Source: Nephrocerus scutellatus (taxonomy: Eukaryota; Arthropoda; Insecta; Diptera; Pipunculidae). From it: 64,000 bases of DNA. The translations under genes and the position numbers were made by a program. The stretch covers positions 72,125,536 to 72,189,535 of the forward strand of contig OX352764.1 of assembly GCA_947095585.1 (NCBI GenBank), written 5' to 3'. Below, piece by piece: positions 31,234-40,805 of this stretch. Position 1 is the first letter of the stretch. Each line of letters starts with the position of its first letter. The notes under the pieces were generated by a model that made no database searches, was not told where the DNA came from, and was given only the letters and a program-made list of their open reading frames with translations.

Positions 31234-32790
31234 ATGGCGATACGACGTAGTTTAGAGGGTCCCAGAAGAGCCGATGCTCCAGTGGAGCTGGTGGATCCCG
31301 ACCTCCGCGAATGTCCCCTTTGTAACATCAACATCGATGGAAGCGCGGAAAGCGTGCTCACCCCATGTCAGCACATCTTCCACAAGTATTGTTTAGCCGA
31401 AAGTTTAAAAGGCTCAGATACTTGCCCCTTGTGCAGTCAGCCCTGTTCCCCGAGTTTGCTTCGACCTTACGTAGTGCGAGTTGGTCCCGGAGCGGGGGTG
31501 GGGACTGTTGCAGCTGGTGATCACAACGTACATAATACGCGTAACAGAATGAAACGAAAACCTCCACTTAGGCCCCCAGTCAACACGGAGCGGTACCAAG
31601 GCGTCGAGCCTCAAGTATTGGGTGAAGGGCTAAAACAAAATCCAAAATTGATTGCCGCTGAGACTCGCACCCGTCTCTCTCTGCCAGGGCTTTCGGATAG
31701 CCAGAGTCGGAGGGACTCAAACCTATTGTCGACGATACATCGAGTGGTGACTGAATCGATAGACCAGATTCAAGGATCAATGCTACACCAACTGTCACAG
31801 GACCTTTCGCAACTTATCGAAACGAATGTCGAGCGATGTTTTGGCCGACTAAAATTGCATGAACGCGAACATGAAGCTCGGGAAGCGCCACCGAACAGCC
31901 CGGAAATAGGAGCTCATTCCTGGCCACATGACATGCCTTTTGAACGCAGAGAGTACAACACTCAATATGCCAACCCAACCAGTTCTGCTCAAATCGACGT
32001 TAACACTGCGGTCAAAGTGTCAAATATTATTTCGAGCTGGCACCTCCAATTCGAGGGATCATCCGAAGGTTTGACAATCGATAATTTCATCTACCAGGTA
32101 CAGGCGTTGACTCAGCAGAGCTTGGATGGTAATTTTAGAGTGTTGTGCAAAAACGCTCATCTGTTGTTCAAGGGCAGAGCCAAGGAGTGGTTTTGGCGAT
32201 TCCACCGGTCACATCCGTTTTTTTTATGGGACGAACTAATAGACAATTTACGACAACAATACAAAGATGGCCGGTCCGATTACGACATTCGGGAAGCAAT
32301 TAGATGTAGGAAGCAGCGTGAAAATGAAACGTTCGACGAGTACTACGACTCGTTAGTTAGGCTAACTGATAGACTTAGGTTGCCCATCGCGGAATTAGAC
32401 CTGGTATCTATGTTGCGAAAAGTAGTTCAGAGACGCGAGCGGTTTCTGAACGAGGTATATCGATCCGTACCAATCACTCGCCCAGCTTACCCACGTCGCC
32501 AGGTTGCTGCGTTGTTGACACCAGTGGATGCTAATGCCGTTAGGGTAAAAGCACCAGTGGCACCAGAATCGCTTAAGCCCCTTACTCACGAAACCCGGCC
32601 AGTTCCCAAACTAGTTTGTTGGAACTGTGACGCCGAAGGCCACCGATTCGACATGTGCCTTGAGCCAAGAAAATTTTTTTGTTATGGCTGTGGGACAGTG
32701 AATGTTTACAAGCCTAACTGTCAGAAATGCAACAGGCAGGGAAACTGGCCAAGGGGTGTGAACCGGAACACCAGCTCACACCCACGTTAA
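31234..32790 (+). CDS. gag: Gag polyprotein with an N-terminal RING-H2 finger (Ty3/gypsy)
   Basis: The 518-residue frame starts with ATG after an in-frame-poor A+T-rich leader. Residues 27-67 form a RING-H2 finger: C27, C30, C45, H47, H50, C53, C64 and C67, with exact C3H2C3 spacing. A central linker rich in Glu/Gln/Arg follows (about 90-260). Residues about 275-430 are a Retrotrans_gag capsid (AKEWFWRFHRSHPFFLWDEL, EAIRCRKQRENETFDEYYDS). Near the C terminus are a canonical CCHC knuckle (CWNCDAEGHRFDMC) and a second knuckle with His replaced by Val (CYGCGTVNVYKPNC). RING fingers usually act as E3 ubiquitin ligases; whether this one does is inference. The gag end overlaps pol at a frameshift site. 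Confidence 0.85.
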   Translation: MAIRRSLEGPRRADAPVELVDPDLRECPLCNINIDGSAESVLTPCQHIFHKYCLAESLKGSDTCPLCSQPCSPSLLRPYVVRVGPGAGVGTVAAGDHNVHNTRNRMKRKPPLRPPVNTERYQGVEPQVLGEGLKQNPKLIAAETRTRLSLPGLSDSQSRRDSNLLSTIHRVVTESIDQIQGSMLHQLSQDLSQLIETNVERCFGRLKLHEREHEAREAPPNSPEIGAHSWPHDMPFERREYNTQYANPTSSAQIDVNTAVKVSNIISSWHLQFEGSSEGLTIDNFIYQVQALTQQSLDGNFRVLCKNAHLLFKGRAKEWFWRFHRSHPFFLWDELIDNLRQQYKDGRSDYDIREAIRCRKQRENETFDEYYDSLVRLTDRLRLPIAELDLVSMLRKVVQRRERFLNEVYRSVPITRPAYPRRQVAALLTPVDANAVRVKAPVAPESLKPLTHETRPVPKLVCWNCDAEGHRFDMCLEPRKFFCYGCGTVNVYKPNCQKCNRQGNWPRGVNRNTSSHPR

Positions 32791-34310
32791 AATCAGACTT
32801 TAATCATACAGACGACCCAATGGAGCCGAAACAGCTGTCACCATCAGCAATCCTGGTTAGAGACCCGCTAACTTCCAATGTTCAGCCACCGCCTAAAACG
32901 ACCGATGCTACCCTGTTCCCGATTAGACCGCTTCAAATCCGCGTTACGGAATACAATCTAGCTCGTGACAAAATCTGTGACACTGTCGACAACTTGGTAA
33001 AGCCCACAGCCAGCAGATCATCCACAAGGATGAAACAATTTTGGAAAATGGTTAGGGAAAGCAGACGTCTAGTACTGAGCACCATCCTGGTTAAGGCTAA
33101 CGATGCCCGTCCTTACGCCTCCGTTTGCTTGTTAGGCAACGAAACCCTAGAACTGTTGGACAGCGGGGCATCCATAAGCTGTGTTGGCGGCTCATTGGCA
33201 GCAACCATCATGGGCAGTGAAGTTAAGTTAAAACGTTTTGCGTCGCCCCTTAGAACGGCAGATGGGAATTCTCAAAAGGTCTGCGGTGTGTTTATGGCAG
33301 ACATTGTATTTCGAAACAGGACGAAGAAGCTCCAGTTGTATGTGGTTCCCTCGCTAGCCCAAAATTTATATCTGGGCATCGATTTTTGGAAGTTATTCCA
33401 ACTAGCTCCAGAGATCGTATCAGAGATCGTCGTCCAACCAACAATAAATGACTTGACGGATGTGCATGAATTGACTAGCTCGCAGCTAACACGACTAGAG
33501 GCAACAAAGCAATTATTTCCATCCTATGACACCGAGGGGCTCGGAAAGACATCACTCGTGGAGCACGTAATAGATACCGGTGACTGTAAGGCGATAAAAC
33601 AACGACACTACCCGGTATCACCAGTAATTGAAAAGCAAATCTTTGACGAAATAGACCGGATGTTAAAGCTAGGAGTGATTGAGGAATCTCAAAGCTCGTG
33701 GAGTTCACCGGTAGTATTAGTCCGAAAGCCTGGTAAGGTCAGGCTGTGCCTGGATTCCCGAAAGCTTAACGCTGTAACGGTAACGGATGCGTATCCCCTT
33801 CCACACATACAGGGAATACTAAGCAGAATTCCGCGGGCTGAATTCATTTCTAGCTTGGACCTCAAAGATGCTTTTTGGCAAATCCCGCTGGAAGCCGGTT
33901 CTAGAGGGAAAACTGCCTTTGCCGTTCCTAAGCGCCCTTTATATCAATTTAAGGTGATGCCGTTTGGGCTGTGTAACGCCCCACAGACTATGTGTCGTCT
34001 TATGGACAAAGTAATCCCTGCGGAGCTCCACGGGGAGGTATTTGTTTATCTGGATGATTTGTTGATCATAACAGGAGACTTCGAAAGTCACCTGGATACG
34101 CTCCACTCAGTCGCGAAACACCTTAGACGCGCGGGGTTAACGTTGAACGTGGCAAAAAGCAAGTTTTGTCTGAAGGAAGTGCGATACCTCGGGCACATCA
34201 TAGGAAAGGGCGGACTACGAACCGATCCAGAGAAGGTTCGAGCTATAGTGGATTACCCTACGCCTAAAACGGTGCGCCAACTTCGACGTTTCCTCGGTAT
34301 GGCAGGCTGA
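32718..34310 (+). pseudogene. pol: Protease and reverse transcriptase of the RING-Gag gypsy element
   Basis: The frame is -1 relative to gag and is broken by a TGA at 34308. After a linker comes a retropepsin (LELLDSGASISCVGG active site; NLYLGIDFW end). RT follows with VRLCLDSRKLNAVT, the first Asp in FISSLDLKDAFWQIP, KVMPFGLCNAPQT, the active box VFVYLDDLLIIT, and the thumb LGHIIGKGGLRTDPEKVRAI up to RRFLGMAG. The stop replaces the Trp usual in this family (GMAGWYR), so TGG to TGA is the likely change. Otherwise the domain looks functional. Confidence 0.85.
32739..32783 (+). promoter_or_regulatory. Programmed -1 frameshift signal (GGGAAAC plus hairpin)
   Basis: In the gag frame the codons read CAG GGA AAC, giving the slippery heptamer G-GGA-AAC (32739-32745) in correct phase. 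After an 8-base spacer, GGGTGTGA (32754-32761) pairs perfectly with TCACACCC (32776-32783) around a 14-base loop. A -1 shift enters the pol frame, open from 32718. Gag terminates at 32788-32790. Heptamer, spacer and stem match known retroviral -1 frameshift sites. Confidence 0.85.
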
Positions 34311-36121
34311 TACAGAAAATTCATTTCGAATTTCGCTGTAACTTGTACCCCCTTAACAGATCTGTTAAAAAAATCCCAGGGCTTACGTGGAATAGCGAGG
34401 CCCAAGCCGCGTTCGACGCATTAAAGACCAAACTCACATCCTCCCCAGTATTGTATACACCTGACTTTTCAAAGTCATTTCTGATTCAGTGCGACGCTTG
34501 TCAGTCGGGAATTGGGAGCGTTCTCGTGCAGACCTTGGACGATGGTTCAGAGGTGCCGATAGCATATTGGTCGCAGAAGCTCAACAAAGCCCAGCGAAAT
34601 TACAGCGTCACCGAACAGGAATGTCTGGCCGCGGTGCTTAGCATCAAGCATTTCCGTCCTTTTGTTGAAGGGTTGGATTTTACCGTGATAACGGATCACG
34701 CGTCCCTACAGTGGCTCATGCGCCAGACAGACCTTAGTGGTAGGTTGGGAAGATGGGCGCTAAAACTTCAAGGTTTCAAGTTTGAGATTCGCCAGCGTAA
34801 AGGTTCGGAACACAAGGTTCCAGATGCGCTATCGAGGGTGCACGAGAACGAGATCGCCACGATCGAGACACTAACACCCGAAATTGATTTGTCCTCGTCG
34901 GGGTTCGCTTCCACCGAGTACGAAAGATTGAAACAGCAGGTCCTAGAGAATAGCAAGCGTTTGCCAGATCTCAAAGTTGTAGACCGTTATCTTTACAAAC
35001 GTACCGAATTTAGGCGTGAGGAGGAGATACAAGAACAATCGGCATGGAAGTTGTGGGTCCCCAAAGAACTCACGAAACAGGTGATCGAGCGAGCGCACGA
35101 CTCCTTAACGTCGGCACATGGAGGCATTAATAAAACATTTCAAAGGATCAAAAGGAATTTTTTTTGGCCAAGTATGTTTGCAGAAGTGCGTGATTATGTC
35201 TTAAGTTGCGCAGTTTGCAAAACCACCAAACATCCTAATGTTTCTCTGAGACCGTTCATGGGTCGACAAAATGTCTCGCTAAGACCATTTCAACGTCTAT
35301 ACATGGATTTGATTGGGCCTTTCCCGCGATCGAAAGTCGGTCATATCGGGCTGTTGATTATTTTGGACCATTTCACCAAATTCCATTTCCTGCTGCCACT
35401 CAAGAAGTTCGTCGCTAAGCCCATTATTGAATACCTGCGAAATCACGTCTTTCCCACCTTTGGAGTGCCCGAAACTATCATCACGGATAATGGTGTACAG
35501 TTTAAGAGTAAGGATTTCAACAAACTGTTGGCCCTATATGGTGTGAAGCATACCTATACCGCACTATATTCACCTCAAGCCAATGCTTCAGAGCGAGTTA
35601 ATCGATCCTTGATCGCGGCCATTCGCACTTCCCTCAGAGAAGACCAGTCCGACTGGGACCTAAACCTTTGCCATATAAGTTGCTCACTGCGTAGTTCCAT
35701 ACACGTCTCTACGGGATTTTCCCCGTACTTTCTGGCTTTTGGCCAAAACATGATGATGCACGGCGACAGTTACCAACTGCTGCGAAATTTAAATTTACTA
35801 GAAGCACCAGATACCTTGATTCCCCATGAGGATTGTTTAGCCCTGGTTTGTGGGAAAGCTAAGGAGAATATGAGGCGGGCCTATGAAGTGAACGAGCGAA
35901 CGTACAATACTCGGTCTAGGCTAGTAAATTTTAAGATAGGCCAGGAAGTATACACGCGAAACTTTGCGCAAAGCAATTGGAAGCGAGGATTCAATGCGAA
36001 ACTCGCACCAACATTCGTGAAGGCTCGCATTAGATCGAAGCTGGGAAATTGTTACTATATTCTGGAAGATCTCCAAGGTAAACTGATGGGTACATACCAC
36101 GCGAAAGATATCACCCAGTAA
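34311..36121 (+). pseudogene. pol: RNase H and integrase of the RING-Gag gypsy element
   Basis: After the stop the pol frame continues to about 34375. A one-base shift in the region of LLKKSQGL then moves it to the frame open to 36121. RNase H motifs are FLIQCDACQSGIGSVL, EQECLAAVLSI, VITDHASLQWL and KVPDALSRV. Integrase has an HHCC finger (H...SAHGG...CAVCK) and a DDE core: YMDLIGPFP, ITDNGVQF and NASERVNRSL. A GPY/F-like C terminus ends GTYHAKDITQ. An 11-codon block (NVSLRPF) is duplicated between finger and core. Only the two small lesions disable the element. Confidence 0.85.
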
Positions 36122-36740
36122 TAACCTGTTAGTCCGATGGTCGCCTTGTTTCAGCCTCTCGGTGTTTCGAGATGTAACCCCGGAGACCCTGTTTTGTGGT
36201 GGCGACGACACAGTGCATAAAAGGAAAGAAAAAAGGCCGTTGTACGCCACCTTAACGCCCCTGTATATTGTCAAATGTTAAGAGCTGAGAGAAATTTTTT
36301 TTTCTCAGTCATTGGAAATTTTGCGAACAAACGGGCTATTTCCCATCAACAAATTACGAGAATAAATTTTGCCTGTATATCAAAACTGAAGTCAAAAGGA
36401 ATCGACGAATAAATTGGGTGCCAAAAAAACCCCCCCCATTTTCTCTGTCGCTACAAGTCGTCCATAGACATCGGGTGATAGTATGCATCACCAACAAGTG
36501 GCTAACAACACCGTAGAAAAAAAAAAGAGAGAGGAGAACGTGCGAATTTAGCCGACTGCACCGACACGAATGCATGGTGGTAACTGGTAGTACGCAACAC
36601 CAAGAGCAAGCTTGTACGATGATTAGTTCTGGTGATAGGAATTTCGACTAAACAAGTCAGTCGATATTCTTGGTTCATCGGGCTCGGTGTTGCGTGAAAA
36701 ATAACCAGGAAAAAAAAAAATTCTTTTAGTCTTTAGCCTT
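36122..36740 (+). other. 3' untranslated region, possible LTR, no gene
   Basis: The sequence follows the integrase stop. It contains GTGGTGGCGACGACACAG at 36199-36216, a C8 run preceded by A7 near 36430, and several short frames of no interest. I could not match it to the region upstream of gag, so LTR limits remain unknown. Confidence 0.35.
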
Positions 36741-37610
36741 TAGCTTTAGGTGCGCATAAAAAAATGGCTGAAGCAGCCCACGCCTTTGCAATACCACGAG
36801 AATCAATTTAATTCGATAGAAAAATCGTAATCCTACTGCATCGCTTTCGACGTTCTCTTTTATTGCAAATAATTGTTTAATTGTTAACTTTTGCGGCAAG
36901 TGTTTCAATCTGGAAATATTCTTCGGCCAATTAGTGCGCTTAAGTTAAAATGGATGACGCAGCCCACGCCTTCGTTAGACCGTGGAAATCACATATTTGA
37001 AATGCATAGAAAAATCGTAATCCCAATGCATCGTATTACGAAGTTCTTTTTTTATTGCAAATAATTTTTGATTGTTAACTTTTGCAGCAAGTGTTCCAAT
37101 CTGGAAATATTCTTTGGCCAATAAGTGCGCTTAAGTTAAAATGGCTGACGCAGCCCACGCCTTCGTTAGACCGTGGAAATCACATATTTGAAATGCATAG
37201 AAAAATCGTAATCCCAATGCATCGTATTACGAAGTTCTTTTTTTATTGCAAATAATTTTTGATTGTTAACTTTTGCAGCAAGTGTTCCAATCTGGAAATA
37301 TTCTTTGGCCAATAAGTGCGCTTAAGTTAAAATGGCTGACGCAGCCCACGCCTTCGTTACACCGTGGAAATCAATTATTTGAAATACATAGAAAAATCGT
37401 AATCCAAATGCATTGTACTACGAAGTTTTTTTTTATTGCAAATAATTTTTAATGGTTAACTTTTACGGCAAGTGTTCCAAACCGGAAATACTCTTTGGCC
37501 AATAAGTGCGCATAAGAAAAAATGGCTGACGCAGCCCCACGCCTTCGCTGGACTTGCGCAAATTTCAAAATGGCTGACGCAGCCCCACGCTTTCGCTGTA
37601 TATTAAAAAC
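36741..37610 (+). repeat. Tandem repeat array A, about 190-bp units
   Basis: The core AAAATGGMTGACGCAGCCCA recurs near 36761, 36947, 37138, 37329, 37519 and 37567. Spacings are about 186-191 bp, and the last is only 48 bp. Four nearly complete units plus partial ends are present. Units share TTTGCRGCAAGTGTTYCAA and a GAAAAATCGTAAT segment. The third and fourth units are the most alike, suggesting local turnover. Confidence 0.9.
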
Positions 37611-37789
37611 ATTACCTAAATATGGAAGTACCAGAACATCAGCCTCGTTGTGCCTAGGTCCTATAGGACTAACACAAAAGGAGCGGAAAACGCACTAACT
37701 ACCTGGGAAAACCTTTTCATTTAATGCATTAGCATTCTTAAATATATATATATATAAAAATTTATTTTTTTGTTCCTCATATACTTCTA
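37611..37789. other. Spacer between the two arrays
   Basis: Short unique sequence with an (AT)n tract near 37742-37756. Nothing else recognised. Confidence 0.5.
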
Positions 37790-38460
37790 TTTACATTTAC
37801 TTAGTTACATGGTTGCCATTTAATGGTTAATTAACACCACTTTAAATTAACAAGGAAAATATTTCCTTGATGAATTTGAAGTAAAAAAAAAAAAAATCCT
37901 TTCGATTTTTGCTATGATATGTATATGATAAATATATTAAATAAAATTTACTTACTTAGTTACATGGTTGCCATTTAATGGTTAATTAACACCACTTTAA
38001 ATTAACAAGGAAAATATTTCCTTGATGAATTTGAAGTAAAAAAAAAAAAAATCCTTTCGATTTTTGCTATGATAAGTATATGATAAATATATTAAATAGA
38101 ATTTACTTACTTAGTTACAGGGTTGCCATTTAATGGGTAACTACCACCACTTCAAATTAACAAGGAACATATTTCCTTGGTGAATTTGAAGCAAAAATCC
38201 TTTCGATTTTTGCTATGATATGTATATGATAAATATATTAAATAAAATTTACTTACTTAATTACATGGTTGCCATTTTAAGGTTAGTTACCACTATTCTA
38301 AATAAACATGAAAAAAATATTTTCCTTCGTGAATTTGAAGCATTTTTTTTTTATAGTTTGCTATGATATATTGATAAATATATTAACGAATCATTCTTGC
38401 TGTAGTTACATGGTTGCCATCCAATGTTTAAATAACATTACTTAGAATAAAGTAAATTTT
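37790..38460 (+). repeat. Tandem repeat array B, about 155-bp units
   Basis: GGTTGCCAT recurs at 37811, 37966, 38121, 38267 and 38412 (spacing 155, 155, 146, 145 bp). The first two units are almost identical, including a long A run after TTTGAAGT. Later units diverge progressively. It is unrelated in sequence to array A. Confidence 0.9.
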
Positions 38461-39802
38461 CTTGGTGTATTGATACCCAACGGATAGATTACGAGGTTAA
38501 CTCAATAATTGACTTGCTGTACCGGTATCTGAAGCGAAATTTGACCTTATTCAAATCATTCGATCCTTTCCGTGTTGCTGACGAAATTTTTTTTTGTTTC
38601 TATTAACCATTAATTCTTTCAGCAGGTATAGGTACACAGACTCGTCAGCGCTGCCGAGGGGGTGTTCCCAAAGACTGCGTATATAAGGTAATTAGTAAAT
38701 TCTTGTTGTTTAGCTCCTGGGCACCCAGGTGCTGGATTGAATTGGTCAAATCGTTTCATTCACCGACCTATATATATAGGAAATGTAGAAAACAAAAAAA
38801 TTGTTTTCTTGTTAGCTGGTAAAATTATTTTTATATCTCTCAAGGGAGAACAGAACTTTATTCCTTTTTTTACGTTGAACAATAAAGAACAAATGTATGA
38901 ATTATCACGGTAAAGAAATGAGTTTACATTAAAGAACATAGCAGCGTCGGTCTCTCCTCGGGTCGCTTTTCTCCTCTCTTCCAGGTTTGTGGCATAGCGG
39001 TCATGAGCCAATCAACCCCAAACGATCCTCTGTGGACTACGACGGACTCAAACGGGTTGGTATTTTTTTTTCTCTCAACATGCACGTAAGTAAAATTTTT
39101 ATGGTGAAGTGGGTAGCGGATGGTGGTGCCCCCTTTCGACGAGCAAGACCCGAGCAATGAAGCAAGACGTGCACCCCGCACCTCCTCATTCGCTGCCGCA
39201 TTGTGGAAGGAAAAATCTTGGAGCAGGTTTCACTTCGGCATCCAAACTTCCACACAGAAATTCACATAGTACTTCATTACAGACGTTCGTTTTTAAGGGC
39301 GGAGGAGTTAACGACATATAAGTCAAAGCCGCACATATATTAGAACGCTATGCAAACATACGCTGCACAAAGTAACAAAAAGTATTTCTTCTAAGTGCTG
39401 ATTCAATTAACGGAACACACAAAATATAAACAACGTCAATCATCCACAACAATCCGATTCGTCGGACGACGACCGCACACACTAGAAAGAACATAAATCA
39501 GATATTTTACGAGCATCCCATACGCCAGCCTATATCTGCTGATAATGTATTTATCCGTCGGGACGACCACGATGACTTGCTTGGGATGCCAACTCCACTC
39601 AACAGTTAAATATAAAACCTATTGCAATTAGATTTAAGTTCAGTTTCATTTTGTTACTCATTTAATAAAGAACATCAGAGCACCGTCTCTGATGAACATT
39701 TTTAAAAATTATTTTAAATAAAAAATAGTTTAATTTCCATTGTTTTATATTATACGCCATATTGGCTTAATATTTTTTTTTAATTTCAATTGTTATTTGC
39801 AG
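38461..39802. other. Non-coding region with exon-like and LTR-like signals
   Basis: At about 38625-38688 an acceptor-like TTCTTTCAG is followed by TCAGCGCTGCCGAGGGGGTG and a donor-like AAG|GTAATT, echoing the islands at 7336 and 14507. At 39664 an AATAAAG is followed by a perfect 8-bp hairpin (CATCAGAG at 39673, CTCTGATG at 39687), as might mark the R region of an LTR. Short frames near 38924-39321 look spurious. Confidence 0.35.
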
Positions 39803-39921
39803 AACTCATGAGCTGATACACACCGCTGATCGATTCTATTTCTGTCCGGTTAATGGTTGTAATAAAAGTTATGTTCAAGCAGCTAAGCTAAGGACACGTA
39901 CTTCGAGACATATGAATCAAA
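39803..39921 (+). CDS. Isolated exon encoding a C2H2-type zinc finger
   Basis: A pyrimidine-rich acceptor (ATTGTTATTTGCAG, ending 39802) precedes 119 open bases. They end at a donor-like AAA|GTAATT. The encoded peptide includes FYFCPVNGCNKSYVQ and RTRTSRHMNQ. Spacing is exactly that of a C2H2 finger: C-x4-C-x3-Y-x5-L-x2-R-x3-H, with Arg (CGT) where the first His (CAT) would be, one base away. Such fingers bind DNA. With one ligand lost it may be a relic, or the exon may belong to a multi-finger host gene whose other exons lie outside the window. No neighbouring exon was found. Confidence 0.4.
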
Positions 39922-40150
39922 GTAATTACATTTTTAACAAAAATTAAAATGAAGGAACAATACAATGATAATATTCTTTAATTTTTAGACGTAAATGAAA
40001 ACAATGGCTGCCATCTTAAATAAACACAGAGACGGATAAAAGAAACAACAACAACAAAATGAAAACTTACAATTAGAGTGATACATTTACTACATATACT
40101 TCATTTTTCTTACTACATTATCATCATCATATTTGGATTTACAACCGGCG

Positions 40151-40160
40151 CACTATGGGG
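40151..40160 (+). repeat. Candidate left terminal sequence of a Transib/RAG-like transposon
   Basis: CACTATGGGG matches the CACWRTG-type termini of Transib/RAG-family elements. It is preceded by a G+C-rich CGGCG, as Transib target duplications tend to be. The decayed transposase follows in the same orientation 650 bp downstream. No matching right end was found. Confidence 0.35.
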
Positions 40161-40805
40161 TCTCTCATCAGCAGGAGCGGCGAGAAGTTTTTTTTTATAT
40201 GTAACAAATTTCAATAAAAATAACTGTTTCGATTAACTGATAATATGTATCACATGATTCAGAAATTTCTTTTTTATTTATCACTGTACCTTTCGGCATC
40301 AAAGTTGAAAGTTTAGTAAAATTGCGTTTTGTTCCAAACTATTCGAAATAAGTGGGCTTTATTATTTTATTGAAATTTAGTGGCTTGTTAATAAAGTTTT
40401 GGATAGAATTTGTCAGGTATGTTCTTTAATTAGCATTACTCTTTACTCGATTATAAAGTAAAGTTGGACAGAAAAAATAAAAAGAATGCAACAATGTCAA
40501 AATATTCTTTAAATAACGGTACTTTTTGATTAGGCAAACATTAAAACTAAATTTAAATTGTTTTTCTTAGCTTAATCGTTTCTTTATTTGAAATTGAAGT
40601 TAAAAGTAAAAAATGTTTCCCTGCAATATTTTTTTGTTAATTTTTTGTATGTAGTAGGAAAGTATTAAACCATTTTCATCATATTCAAGGTCTCGACATG
40701 CAATTTTTTTCTTGCCAAAGGCAGGAGCTCTGCGAAATCTTTTTTATAAGTAAATTTAAAAGTATTGACAAAAAAATTGAAGAGATTAAGACATTCTTAA
40801 TTGCA

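Noticed and set aside
36741..38460. Regular repeats considered as a CRISPR array
   Set aside because: Unit lengths of 145-190 bp without short repeat/spacer alternation, in an insect-like genome. These are ordinary tandem repeats.
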